Positions 5,598-14,154 of a stretch of 16,850 bases of DNA are shown here, one piece after another (the stretch's first letter is position 1; each line of letters starts with the position of its first letter). The notes beneath the pieces were generated by a model, which saw nothing but the letters and a program-made list of their open reading frames with translations, did no database searches and was not told the origin of the DNA. The position numbers were made by a program, and so were the translations under genes. This DNA is from Bacteroidales bacterium UBA2764 (GTDB taxonomy: Bacteria; Bacteroidota; Bacteroidia; Bacteroidales; Paludibacteraceae), in contig DEIW01000108.1 in NCBI GenBank assembly GCA_002352705.1, positions 1 to 16,850 of the forward strand, given 5' to 3'.

Positions 5598-6812
5598 ATG
5601 AGTGTGAGAAATTACAAGATGCTGGCAAAGACTTTCAAGGGTCTGGAGCAGGTGTTGGCTGAGGAATTGACAGGTCTGGGCGCGAATGATATCCAGATAG
5701 AACGCCGTGCCGTGTCCTTCAAAGGAGACCAGTCTTTGCTATACCGCGCTAACTTATGTTTGCGTACGGCATCCCGTGTGCTGGTTGAGATATACAAAAC
5801 GGAGCGCCGCAAGTCCGCATCAAACAGAGACAGAAGTCAAAAGCCGGAGGAATGGCTATACGAAGAGGTGAAGAAAATCAACTGGGACCGATACATGTCA
5901 GAGGACACGACTTTTGCCATTGATGCGACGGTTTACAGCGAGACTTTCCGAAACAGCCGTTTTGTGACCTACCGCGTGAAAGACGCGATAGCAGACTGGT
6001 GGGTAGAGAAACGCGGCAAGCGTCCGAACGTGAAAGTGACCGATCCGGATTTGTATATCAACGTACATATTGCAGAAGAGACTCTGACGGTCTGTTTGGA
6101 CAGCAGCGGCGAGAGTCTGCATAAGCGCGGATACCGTGTAGCGACGACCGAAGCTCCTATCAATGAGGTACTTGCTGCCGGAATGCTGCTGATAGCCGGA
6201 TGGCGCGGGCAGAGCGATTTTTATGATCCGATGTGCGGTTCCGGCACCATCCCCATCGAGGCGGCATTGATAGCACGGAACATCGCTCCGGGCATATTCA
6301 GGAAGTCTTTCGGATTTGAGAAATGGCCGGATTTTGATGCGGAGTTGTGGAGTGATATCTACAACGACGATTCGCAAGAGCGAGAGTTCACGCATAAGAT
6401 TTACGGTTCTGACGCCTCTTATTACGCCATCCAGCAAGCGACCAAAAATGTGAAGTCAGCGGGTGTGGCGCGCGATGTAGAATTGCGGCAGATACGGATG
6501 GAGGAACTGAAACCGTCAGCCATCAGTGCCCAGCATCCGGCGATGGTGATGATCAATCCGCCGTACGGTGAGCGATTGGCGAGCAACAAAGATATGGAGG
6601 AGTTGTACGGAAAGATAGGCAGTGCGTTGAAACATCAGTTTACGGGTGCTACGGCATGGATTATCTCTTCCAATGCCGAGGCCATGAAATGTATCGGTTT
6701 GAAACCGGCGAAGAAAATACGGTTATTGAACGGAGAGTTGGATTGCCAGTTCAATAAATATGAGTTGTTCGCCGGCAGCCGCAGGCAAAAGAATGATGGA
6801 ATGATGGAATGA
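5598..6812 (+). CDS. rlmL: THUMP-domain class I RNA methyltransferase (RlmL N-half/YcbY family)
   Basis: Predicted SAM-dependent guanine-N2 methyltransferase acting on 23S rRNA in the cytoplasm, like the N-terminal half of E. coli RlmL; here it is a stand-alone protein of 404 residues, the usual form in Bacteroidota. An N-terminal ferredoxin-like/THUMP region starts at MLAKTFKGLEQVLAEEL, with IQIERRAVSFKGD and NLCLRTASRVL. The Rossmann methyltransferase half starts near ATTEAPINEVLAAGML and holds the SAM-binding DPMCGSG (210-216) and the catalytic NPPYGERL (320-327). The start at 5598 gives MSVRNYKMLAKTF, which fits the family length; Met8 (5619) is a shorter alternative. Its last codons and its stop lie inside an 8-bp tandem repeat that runs into the next gene. 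The exact target base is inferred from family. Confidence 0.85.
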   Translation: MSVRNYKMLAKTFKGLEQVLAEELTGLGANDIQIERRAVSFKGDQSLLYRANLCLRTASRVLVEIYKTERRKSASNRDRSQKPEEWLYEEVKKINWDRYMSEDTTFAIDATVYSETFRNSRFVTYRVKDAIADWWVEKRGKRPNVKVTDPDLYINVHIAEETLTVCLDSSGESLHKRGYRVATTEAPINEVLAAGMLLIAGWRGQSDFYDPMCGSGTIPIEAALIARNIAPGIFRKSFGFEKWPDFDAELWSDIYNDDSQEREFTHKIYGSDASYYAIQQATKNVKSAGVARDVELRQIRMEELKPSAISAQHPAMVMINPPYGERLASNKDMEELYGKIGSALKHQFTGATAWIISSNAEAMKCIGLKPAKKIRLLNGELDCQFNKYELFAGSRRQKNDGMME

Positions 6813-6846
6813 TGAAATGATGAGATGATGAGATGATGAGATGATG
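6791..6846. repeat. 8-bp tandem repeat (GAATGATG/AGATGATG), 7 copies, spanning rlmL stop and queA start
   Basis: Seven contiguous 8-mers: GAATGATG three times, AAATGATG once, AGATGATG three times. The rlmL stop TGA (6810-6812) is in copy 3 and the queA start ATG (6841) is in copy 7. Since 8 is not a multiple of 3, each copy shifts frame, and TGA recurs within 24 bp in every frame. A change in copy number would alter only the rlmL tail and the spacing to queA. Confidence 0.9.
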
Positions 6847-8121
6847 GAACCACTATATATAGCAGATTATAATTATCCATTGCCGGATGAACGGATAGCC
6901 AAGTATCCGTTGGCGGAACGAGACCAAAGTAAGCTACTGGTCTATAAACAGGGCCGGGTCAGCGAGGACCGGTTTTACAACATCGGCGACTATATCGTAC
7001 CGGGTTCATTGTTAGTGTACAATAACACCCGTGTGATTCAGGCACGGCTGGAGTTTCACAAGAAACCGCGAGTAGAGCAAACCGAGACGACCGAGGAGGT
7101 AAAACAAGGAGCGAGGATAGAGATTTTCTGTTTAGAGCCTCTTTCCCCGCGTGACTACCAGTTATCGCTATCTTCTACGCGCGGGTGCGTATGGAAATGT
7201 ATGGTAGGCAATGCCAAGAAATGGAAAGGGGGAAACCTCTCCCTAACCCTCTCCTCAAGAGAGGGAACGGAATTAGAGGTGCGGGCATATAAAGAGGAAC
7301 AGATGGGTAATACCTATGCAGTGCGGTTTGAATGGGACGGCGAGCAAGTGAGTTTTGCAGAGGTTTTGGATGCCGTAGGCGAGTTGCCGATCCCTCCGTA
7401 TCTGAACAGAAAGACGGAGGAGTCGGATTTGCGGACCTATCAGACCGTTTATTCGCGTATCAAAGGAAGTGTAGCGGCTCCGACAGCCGGTTTGCATTTT
7501 ACGGAGCGCGTGTTGGACGATCTGCACAAGCGGGGTATAGAGACCACGGAGCTGACGCTTCATGTAGGAGCCGGCACATTCCTGCCGGTGAAGACCGCCG
7601 ATGCTAACGAGCATACGATGCACACAGAGATTATTGCAGTACCGAAAACCACCATCTGTCAGATTATAGGTCAATTAGGTAAGATAGTAGCGGTAGGCAC
7701 GACGAGTATGCGGACGCTGGAAAGTCTGTATTTCATAGGAAAGAAACTCCGCGCCAGCGATAAACCGGCCTATCGGGATATCGAAACGATTCATGTGGGG
7801 CAGTTCGAGCCGTACGAAGAGGCGACGGGAGATGAGAGCGTGTCGTCGCAAGAGGCATTGCAAGCGATAGTGGATTATTTAGAAGTTACGGGTCAGGAGA
7901 CACTGCATGCCGAGACGCAGATCATGATAAAACCCGGTTATCAATTCCGTGTGGTAGACCAGTTAATCACGAATTTCCACCAACCACAATCGACATTATT
8001 GCTGTTAGTCAGCGCTTTTGTGGACGGCGATTGGAAGACGATCTATGATTATGCGCTGGGACATGGATTCCGGTTCCTGAGTTATGGAGACAGCAGTATT
8101 TTAACACGCGCAAAGAGATGA
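6841..8121 (+). CDS. queA: S-adenosylmethionine:tRNA ribosyltransferase-isomerase QueA
   Basis: QueA transfers and isomerises the ribosyl moiety of SAM onto preQ1 in tRNA to give epoxyqueuosine, in the cytoplasm. Landmarks: IADYNYPLPDERIAKYPLAERDQSKLLVY near the N-terminus, LVYNNTRVIQARL, PPYLNRKTEESDLRTYQTVYSRIKGSVAAPTAGLHFT in the middle, LTLHVGAGTFLPVKT, and NFHQPQSTLLLLVSAF near the end. At 426 residues it is longer than E. coli QueA (about 356), mainly in a beta domain near residues 75-165, as is common in Bacteroidota. Start is ATG 6841 or the adjacent ATG 6844, both in the last copy of the 8-bp repeat. Codons around 132-142 are made of a CCTAACCC-type palindromic repeat. Its stop overlaps the tatD start as ATGA. 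Confidence 0.95.
   Translation: MMEPLYIADYNYPLPDERIAKYPLAERDQSKLLVYKQGRVSEDRFYNIGDYIVPGSLLVYNNTRVIQARLEFHKKPRVEQTETTEEVKQGARIEIFCLEPLSPRDYQLSLSSTRGCVWKCMVGNAKKWKGGNLSLTLSSREGTELEVRAYKEEQMGNTYAVRFEWDGEQVSFAEVLDAVGELPIPPYLNRKTEESDLRTYQTVYSRIKGSVAAPTAGLHFTERVLDDLHKRGIETTELTLHVGAGTFLPVKTADANEHTMHTEIIAVPKTTICQIIGQLGKIVAVGTTSMRTLESLYFIGKKLRASDKPAYRDIETIHVGQFEPYEEATGDESVSSQEALQAIVDYLEVTGQETLHAETQIMIKPGYQFRVVDQLITNFHQPQSTLLLLVSAFVDGDWKTIYDYALGHGFRFLSYGDSSILTRAKR
7236..7265. repeat. CCTAACCC-type palindromic repeat read as coding sequence within queA
   Basis: The segment reads CCTCTCCC-TAA-CCCTCTC-CTCAA-GAGAGGG. The last part is a perfect 7-bp stem (7247-7253 with 7259-7265) with a 5-nt loop. It closely resembles the dispersed repeat with this order found between genes in many bacterial genomes, known to me from general familiarity. 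Here it is translated in frame as NLSLTLSSREG. Confidence 0.6.
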
Positions 8122-8909
8122 TAGATACCCATTGCCATATTGATGAAGAGGCTTTCGACGCGGATCGCGAAGATGTGATAGCCCGTCAGCGTGAGTCAGG
8201 CGTGGAGGCGATGATTGTGCCGGGCGTGAACAGCAAGTCGATAGAGACCGTGATGCGTGTCTGCAGGGCTCATCCGGGGTATTGTTATCCTGCATTGGGA
8301 TTGCACCCCGAAGATGTGAAAGGCGATTGGGAGGAGCAGTTGGCGGTGATAGAAAAGGCCATCCGCCAGTACCGCAAAGAGTTGGTGGCAGTAGGCGAGA
8401 TAGGGCTGGATTACTATTGGGACAAGACTTATAAAACAGAGCAGCAAGAGGTGTTGCGCCAACAAATAGCGTTAGCGCGGGAGCTGGATCTGCCTGTGAT
8501 CCTCCACAACCGTGAAGCGACGGAAGACCTGCTGCGCATTTTGGAGAATGCGCAAGGTACGACGGATGTACACAATACAAAAGTACGCGGAGTGTTCCAT
8601 TGCTTCAACGGCAGTAAGGAAACGGCGCAACGGATATTGAAAACGGGCATGTATATCGGTATAGGCGGAGTGTTAACCTTCAAGAACTGCAAGTTGTACG
8701 AGACGCTGGAGGTTGTTCCTCTGGAGCGCATCCTATTAGAGACAGACGCTCCGTACATGGCCCCCACGCCTCACCGCGGCGAACGCAATGAGAGCCGGCT
8801 GATGATCCATGTAGCAGAACAACTGGCGGATATCTTCGGGTGCAGTCCAGAAGAAATAATCCGTCAGACGACGGCGAACGCCAGGCAATTATTTTCCATA
8901 GAAAAATAG
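8118..8909 (+). CDS. tatD: TatD-family metal-dependent hydrolase/DNase
   Basis: This 263-residue TIM-barrel protein of the TatD family is predicted to be a cytoplasmic metal-dependent nuclease or phosphohydrolase; E. coli TatD is a 3'-5' exonuclease. Metal ligands are visible: His5 and His7 in MIDTHCHID, Glu in AVGEIGLDYYWD, His in VILHNREA, His in GVFHCFNGS, and Asp in LLETDAPYMAP. Length is normal. The start overlaps the queA stop as ATGA, so translation is probably coupled, and rsfS follows after 12 bp. Substrate cannot be told from sequence. Confidence 0.93.
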   Translation: MIDTHCHIDEEAFDADREDVIARQRESGVEAMIVPGVNSKSIETVMRVCRAHPGYCYPALGLHPEDVKGDWEEQLAVIEKAIRQYRKELVAVGEIGLDYYWDKTYKTEQQEVLRQQIALARELDLPVILHNREATEDLLRILENAQGTTDVHNTKVRGVFHCFNGSKETAQRILKTGMYIGIGGVLTFKNCKLYETLEVVPLERILLETDAPYMAPTPHRGERNESRLMIHVAEQLADIFGCSPEEIIRQTTANARQLFSIEK

Positions 8910-8921
8910 AATAACTATCAT

Positions 8922-9287
8922 ATGAAAGAAATTACAACCAAAAAACTATTGGATACCATAGTAGAGGGTATCCGAAATCGAAAAGGCCAACGTATCGTAA
9001 CCATTGATTTGCGTAAGATCAAAGAGGCTCCTGTAGAGTATATGTTAATATGCGAGGGCCAGAGCAACACCCAAGTGTCCGCTATAGCGGATGAGATAGA
9101 TGATTTCGTCCGGACAACAACGCATGTTCATCCTCTGAGTATATCCGGTCAGGAGAACGCAGAATGGATAGCTATGGATTACGGTACGATTTTTGTACAT
9201 GTGATGCAACGTGAGCCGCGTAGCTTCTATGATATAGAGCACCTATGGGCAGACGGAAAGGTAACAGAGTTACCGGAGATAGTTTAG
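8922..9287 (+). CDS. rsfS: Ribosomal silencing factor RsfS (iojap/YbeB)
   Basis: RsfS binds protein uL14 of the large ribosomal subunit and blocks subunit joining when nutrients are short. The 121-residue protein matches the family in length and motifs: TIDLRKIKEAPVEYMLICEGQSNTQVSAIADEI, then WIAMDYGTIFVHVMQREPRSFYDIEHLWADGK, with the highly conserved D-Y-G and F-Y-x-L/I-E-x-L-W. It stands between tatD and ftsH on the same strand. Its TAG stop (9285-9287) lies inside a 7-bp tandem repeat that runs to the ftsH start. Confidence 0.96.
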   Translation: MKEITTKKLLDTIVEGIRNRKGQRIVTIDLRKIKEAPVEYMLICEGQSNTQVSAIADEIDDFVRTTTHVHPLSISGQENAEWIAMDYGTIFVHVMQREPRSFYDIEHLWADGKVTELPEIV

Positions 9288-9309
9288 TGTTTCGAGTTTA
9301 GAGTTTAGA
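9282..9309. repeat. 7-bp tandem repeat (GTTTAGA), 4 copies, spanning rsfS stop to ftsH start
   Basis: Copies read GTTTAGT, GTTTCGA, GTTTAGA and GTTTAGA. The first contains the rsfS TAG stop and the last ends 3 bp before the ftsH ATG. It fills the whole intergenic gap. Confidence 0.85.
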
Positions 9310-9312
9310 GAA

Positions 9313-11355
9313 ATGGCAGAAAAAAAGAACAATACCCAGAAAGGTTCTCAGCCGCAGATGCAGCCGAGAGGGCCGCGAAGATGGATCAGTCTTCTGTTTT
9401 ATTCGATAGCTTTTGCAATCATAGCCTATTATTTCTTCGGAAACAAGGAAGGCGTAGGCGTCAGCAAAGAGTTAAGTTATACCAAACTGACGGCTTATAT
9501 AGAAGCAGGGGCGATAGACAAGATAGATGTCTCGGATGATTTGCAGGCACAAGCAACCGTCCGTCCCCAGAGTTACACTTTGGTGTTCGGCACCCAAGCC
9601 GAGGGGGAACACGCAAACGGGATGCTGAAGTGTCAGGTACCTTCTATCGATGAGTTTTCCAAATATATCGACGGAGTGAATGCTACGCGCCGGGCAAACG
9701 GGCAGGCTGCGATAGATGTCAAATATGAAAAATCAAGAGATTATTGGTATCTGATATTGGTCAATATCCTTCCGTTTGCTCTGATGATATTATTCTTTGT
9801 CTATCTGAGTCGCGGTGCGAGCGGCGGAATGGGCAGTATCTTTGGAGTAGGAAAAGCACAGGCGCAGATTTTTGACAAGGATAAAAAAGACAAAGTGACG
9901 TTCCAGGATGTAGCGGGTCTTTACGGTGCGAAACAAGAGGTCCAAGAGGTAGTGGAATTCCTGAAGAACCCGAAGAAATTCACGGAGATAGGTGCCAAGA
10001 TACCCAAAGGCGCGTTGCTGGTAGGCCCTCCGGGAACGGGTAAGACCTTATTGGCAAAAGCCGTAGCAGGTGAAGCCGATGTGCCGTTCTTCTCGATGAG
10101 CGGTTCGGATTTCGTAGAGATGTTTGTAGGTGTAGGAGCGAGTCGTGTCCGTGATTTATTCCGCCAAGCGAAGGAGAAAGCCCCATCTATCATCTTCATC
10201 GACGAGATTGACGCGATAGGTCGTGCGCGCGGAAAGAGCGTGATGACCGGAGGCAACGATGAGCGAGAGAGTACGCTGAACCAGTTGCTGACGGAGATGG
10301 ACGGTTTCGGGACCAATTCGGGTGTGATTATCTTAGCTGCGACCAACCGTGCCGATGTCTTGGATGCAGCGTTGTTGCGCGCCGGACGGTTCGACAGACA
10401 GATACATGTAGAGTTACCGGATTTGCAGGAGCGCAAAGAGATTTTCCAAGTTCATTTGCGTCCAATCAAGATGGATGACAGTGTAGATATTGATTTCCTG
10501 AGCAAGCAGACTCCCGGATTCTCCGGAGCGGATATCGCGAATGTATGTAACGAGGCGGCGTTGATAGCCGCACGCGGCGGACGCAAGCGGGTAGGCAAAC
10601 AAGATTTCATGGATGCCGTAGACCGTATCGTAGGCGGATTGGAGCGCAAGAACAAGATTATGACCGAAGAGGAGAAACGCTCTATAGCATTCCACGAAGC
10701 TGGTCATGCGACCATCAGTTGGATGCTGCGATGGGCTAACCCGTTGGTGAAAGTGACCATCGTACCTCGCGGAATGGCTTTAGGCGCAGCCTGGTATCTG
10801 CCGGAAGAGAGACAGTTGACGAACGAAGAGCATATCTTAGACGAGTTATGTTCGTTATTAGGCGGTCGTGCCGCAGAGCAACTCTTCCTGAAGCAGACTT
10901 CCACGGGGGCGCTGAACGATCTGGAACGCGCGACCAAGCAAGCCTACGCGATGGTAGCATATTACGGTATGAGCGATAAACTGAAAGATATCAGTTTCTA
11001 TGACTCAACGGGTCGGTATGACTATGGCTTTACGAAACCATATTCGGACGAGACAGCCTCCACTATCGACCAAGAGACACAGCGAATCATAGCCGAGCAG
11101 ATGGCCCGCGCCAAGCAGATCCTGACAGAGCATGCAGACGGTCATCATCAGATAGCCCAACTGCTGATAGAACACGAGGTAATCACAAGCGAGGACGTAG
11201 AGCGTATCTTAGGTCCCCGTCCATGGAAGAGCCGTGGAGATGAGTTATTGGAAGTGAATGCTGCTATTGCCGAAGCAGAGAAGCCAAAACGCAAAAGCAG
11301 AAAGAAAAAAACTGAAACTTCCCAGACAGAAGATAATATTCAAAACAACGCATAA
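9313..11355 (+). CDS. ftsH: ATP-dependent zinc metalloprotease FtsH
   Basis: This membrane-anchored hexameric AAA protease degrades misfolded membrane proteins and regulatory targets. At 680 residues the length is typical for Bacteroidota. Order: cytoplasmic N-terminus, TM1 (about 25-41, WISLLFYSIAFAIIAYY), a periplasmic domain, TM2 (about 146-164), then the AAA module with Walker A GPPGTGKT (238-245), Walker B with Asp297 and Glu298 in IIFIDEID, second region of homology ATNRADVLDAALLRAGRFDR, then the zinc site HEAGH (461-465) with the third ligand Asp in TGALNDLERAT. A lysine-rich C-terminus ends the protein. The next gene starts directly after the stop codon. In other bacteria FtsH controls LpxC levels and lpxB lies in the same unit here, but such control is not shown by this sequence. 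Confidence 0.97.
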   Translation: MAEKKNNTQKGSQPQMQPRGPRRWISLLFYSIAFAIIAYYFFGNKEGVGVSKELSYTKLTAYIEAGAIDKIDVSDDLQAQATVRPQSYTLVFGTQAEGEHANGMLKCQVPSIDEFSKYIDGVNATRRANGQAAIDVKYEKSRDYWYLILVNILPFALMILFFVYLSRGASGGMGSIFGVGKAQAQIFDKDKKDKVTFQDVAGLYGAKQEVQEVVEFLKNPKKFTEIGAKIPKGALLVGPPGTGKTLLAKAVAGEADVPFFSMSGSDFVEMFVGVGASRVRDLFRQAKEKAPSIIFIDEIDAIGRARGKSVMTGGNDERESTLNQLLTEMDGFGTNSGVIILAATNRADVLDAALLRAGRFDRQIHVELPDLQERKEIFQVHLRPIKMDDSVDIDFLSKQTPGFSGADIANVCNEAALIAARGGRKRVGKQDFMDAVDRIVGGLERKNKIMTEEEKRSIAFHEAGHATISWMLRWANPLVKVTIVPRGMALGAAWYLPEERQLTNEEHILDELCSLLGGRAAEQLFLKQTSTGALNDLERATKQAYAMVAYYGMSDKLKDISFYDSTGRYDYGFTKPYSDETASTIDQETQRIIAEQMARAKQILTEHADGHHQIAQLLIEHEVITSEDVERILGPRPWKSRGDELLEVNAAIAEAEKPKRKSRKKKTETSQTEDNIQNNA

Positions 11356-14154
11356 ATGAGAAAACTACTACTTAACATTGCGCTGCTGTGCGCAGTGATG
11401 ATTTCCGCGCAAGAGGCGCCGGAAAAATTACCGATGGATCCTGAAGTCCGTTACGGTAAGTTAGAGAACGGCTTGACGTATTATATCCGTCATAATGAGC
11501 AACCAAAGCAGCGTGCGGAATTTCATATTGCGCAGGCGGTAGGAGCTATTCTGGAGGAGGATCATCAGAATGGTTTGGCCCACTTTCTGGAGCACATGGC
11601 TTTCAACGGCACCCAGCATTTCCCGGGTAAAGGCATCATCAATTATTTCGAGTCGGTAGGTGTCAATTTCGGCGGAAATATCAATGCCTATACTTCTATA
11701 GATGAGACTGTATACCGTCTCTCCGACGTGCCTACCTATCGTGCCGGCATTGTAGATAGCGCGCTGTTAGTGATGCATGATTGGAGCTGCGGCCTGTTGT
11801 TGTTAGACGACGAGATAGATGCAGAGCGCGGAGTTATCTTAGAGGAATGGCGTACGGGTAGAACCGCCCAGCGTAGGATGTGGAAACAGATGCAAGCACT
11901 GATGTATCCGGGAACGCAATATGCCAAGCGCGATGTGATAGGAGATACTGCCGTCATCAATAATTTTGCCTATCAGGCTCTTCGGGACTACTATCACAAA
12001 TGGTATGGACCTGATAACCAGGCTATCATTGTAGTAGGCGATATCAACGTAGACAGCATAGAGGCCAAAATCAAGCGTCTCTGGGCAGATGTCCCCCGTC
12101 GTGCCAATTATGGCGAGCGCCCGATATATACGGTGAACCATAATGACAAGCCGTTGGTTGCTATCGTGACCGATCCCGAGGCGCAAGGAACCCGAATCAC
12201 GTTGGAGTATAAATTTGACCAACTGCCGGAAATGCTGCAGTCCACAGCCCATGAGTACACCCTCAATATGGTGCGCGAACTGGCGTGCGATATGCTCAAT
12301 AACCGTCTGTCAGATTTGTCCCATGATCCTAATGCCTCTTTCTCCGGTGCCGGTTGTTATTACGGTGAAGTAGCGAAAAAAATGGATGCTTTCATGGCCG
12401 TGATTATCCCGAAAGAAGGGAAAGAAAGCGATGCATATAACGATTTGGTTTACCAGTTAGAGAAGATGCACCGATACGGATTCACCAACGCAGAGTTGGA
12501 ACGCGTGAAGAGCGAGAAACTGACAGCGATGGAGAAATACTACAACGAGCGTAATACCCGTAAGAATATCACACTGGCGCGCGAATGTATCCGCCATTTC
12601 GAGAACGGCGAGTCTATGCCCGGAGCTCAATGGGAGTATGAGATGACCCAGGCGTTCCTGCCGTTGATATCCTTGGAGAAAGTGAATCAGTTGGCGCAAT
12701 CTCTGATTCATCCCAATCCAACCATAGCCATCATGGCTCCCGAAAAAGAGGGAGTGCATATCCCTACCTCGGAAGCCATTGTTGCCGCTATTGCCGGTCA
12801 GAGTGAATTATCCATAGAAGCACCTCAAGAAGAGAAAATTTCCGCCGAGCTGGTAAAAAAGGCTCCGCGTAAAGGTTCTATCAAGGCGAAAGGCTATAAC
12901 GAAGGTTTCGGTTTTACGGAATGGACGCTGAGCAATGGCATAAAAGTAGTGATCAGACCGACAGAATTTAAGGCAGACGAGATCCTAATGCAAGGCTTCT
13001 CCAAAGGAGGACTGACCCAGGTGAAGACGGAAGATCTGCCTTCAGCCAGTTTAGCGACCACCATCATCGGCATGTCCGGTATCGGTACATTCACTCTGCC
13101 GCAGTTAGAGAAAGTATTAGCCGGGAAAAATGTGTCGGTAACTCCGGAGATAGCAGAGAATGTAGAACGTATCAGCGGCTTATCGTCGGTAAAAGACTTA
13201 GAGAGTATGCTGAAACTGACTTATCTCTATTTCACCTCTCCCCGTCGCGACGAAGAGGCTTATCAAACGACGATTAATGTCTTACGCAGCCAATTAGCCA
13301 ACCGTGACAAGAATCCGAAGACTATTTTTGCCGATTCGGTCCAGATGATGGCATCCAATCACTCACCCCGTGCGCAGATTTTTGATCAGCAATTATTGGA
13401 CCGTGTATCGTTAGACAAAGCGATGGAGATTTATAAAGCACGTTTTGCGAATCCGGCTGATTTTACTTTTATCTTTGTAGGTAATATCGACCCGAACGAT
13501 GCCAAGGTACAAGAGTTAATCTGCCAATGGTTAGGCGGTCTGAAGACCAAAAAAGCCCGCGAGGAGGTTATTGACCATCATGTACGCGTTACACCGGGCA
13601 TGCAGAAGAACTATTTCGCCCGCAAGATGGAGACCACCACGGCGTCGAACCGTATCCAATATACCTCCTACGATATGCCTTATTCGCTGGCTAACGACCT
13701 GAATATGGAGATGATAGGACGAATCCTCTCCACCCGTTATTTAGAGTCCATCCGTGAGCGCGAAGGCGGCTCGTACGGCGTAGCCACCTACGGCGATATG
13801 TCGATTCTTCCGGTACCCCGTGCATCGTTGATCATGCAGTTTGATACCGATCCGAAGAAACAGGAGAGACTGATGCAAATCATTCATGAGGAGATCCTGA
13901 CAATCATTGATAACGGACCTTTGGCAAGCGATTTGCAGAAAGAGAAAGAATCCATGCTGAAGGATTATCAGGAGAATCTGGAGAATAACAAATACTGGCG
14001 TTCGGCATTGTATTTATACTATATGTACGGAATCAATAATATCCGCGATTACAAGCCGGCAGTAGAGGCAATTACTGCAGAAACAGTACAGCAGACGCTG
14101 AAAAAACTTGTGTCTGCCGGTAATGTATTCGAAGTAGTGATGTTTCCGGAATGA
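11356..14154 (+). CDS. Exported M16 (insulinase/pitrilysin) zinc peptidase
   Basis: This 932-residue peptidase has a signal peptide (RKLLLNIALLCAVMISAQ, cleaved near residue 18-20), so it acts in the periplasm or beyond. The first M16 domain carries the inverted zinc motif HFLEH (His76, Glu79, His80), with the third ligand Glu157 in AERGVILEEW exactly 76 residues on, matching HxxEH-x76-E. The C-terminal half (from about residue 515, EGFGFTEWTLSNGIKVVIRP) is the paired non-catalytic M16 repeat, with the SIREREGGSYGVATYG segment usual for substrate binding. Length fits the PqqL-like two-repeat class. It has no Bacteroidales C-terminal sorting tail. It starts immediately after the ftsH stop and ends as ATGA overlapping lpxB, so all three are probably translated from one message. 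Confidence 0.93.
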   Translation: MRKLLLNIALLCAVMISAQEAPEKLPMDPEVRYGKLENGLTYYIRHNEQPKQRAEFHIAQAVGAILEEDHQNGLAHFLEHMAFNGTQHFPGKGIINYFESVGVNFGGNINAYTSIDETVYRLSDVPTYRAGIVDSALLVMHDWSCGLLLLDDEIDAERGVILEEWRTGRTAQRRMWKQMQALMYPGTQYAKRDVIGDTAVINNFAYQALRDYYHKWYGPDNQAIIVVGDINVDSIEAKIKRLWADVPRRANYGERPIYTVNHNDKPLVAIVTDPEAQGTRITLEYKFDQLPEMLQSTAHEYTLNMVRELACDMLNNRLSDLSHDPNASFSGAGCYYGEVAKKMDAFMAVIIPKEGKESDAYNDLVYQLEKMHRYGFTNAELERVKSEKLTAMEKYYNERNTRKNITLARECIRHFENGESMPGAQWEYEMTQAFLPLISLEKVNQLAQSLIHPNPTIAIMAPEKEGVHIPTSEAIVAAIAGQSELSIEAPQEEKISAELVKKAPRKGSIKAKGYNEGFGFTEWTLSNGIKVVIRPTEFKADEILMQGFSKGGLTQVKTEDLPSASLATTIIGMSGIGTFTLPQLEKVLAGKNVSVTPEIAENVERISGLSSVKDLESMLKLTYLYFTSPRRDEEAYQTTINVLRSQLANRDKNPKTIFADSVQMMASNHSPRAQIFDQQLLDRVSLDKAMEIYKARFANPADFTFIFVGNIDPNDAKVQELICQWLGGLKTKKAREEVIDHHVRVTPGMQKNYFARKMETTTASNRIQYTSYDMPYSLANDLNMEMIGRILSTRYLESIREREGGSYGVATYGDMSILPVPRASLIMQFDTDPKKQERLMQIIHEEILTIIDNGPLASDLQKEKESMLKDYQENLENNKYWRSALYLYYMYGINNIRDYKPAVEAITAETVQQTLKKLVSAGNVFEVVMFPE

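Noticed and set aside
5898..6437. A 179-codon open frame on the minus strand inside the rlmL-like gene
   Set aside because: It is fully antisense to a conserved methyltransferase with intact motifs, has no recognisable domain or promoter, and looks like a shadow frame.
6791..6846. CRISPR-like array
   Set aside because: Units are 8 bp and contiguous with no spacers; it is a simple tandem repeat.
8101..8580. A 159-codon minus-strand frame opposite tatD
   Set aside because: Low-complexity Pro/Ser/Cys-rich translation antisense to a conserved gene; no family features.
9921..10436. A 171-codon minus-strand frame opposite the ftsH AAA domain
   Set aside because: Antisense to the highly conserved Walker motifs, which explain the open frame by codon bias.
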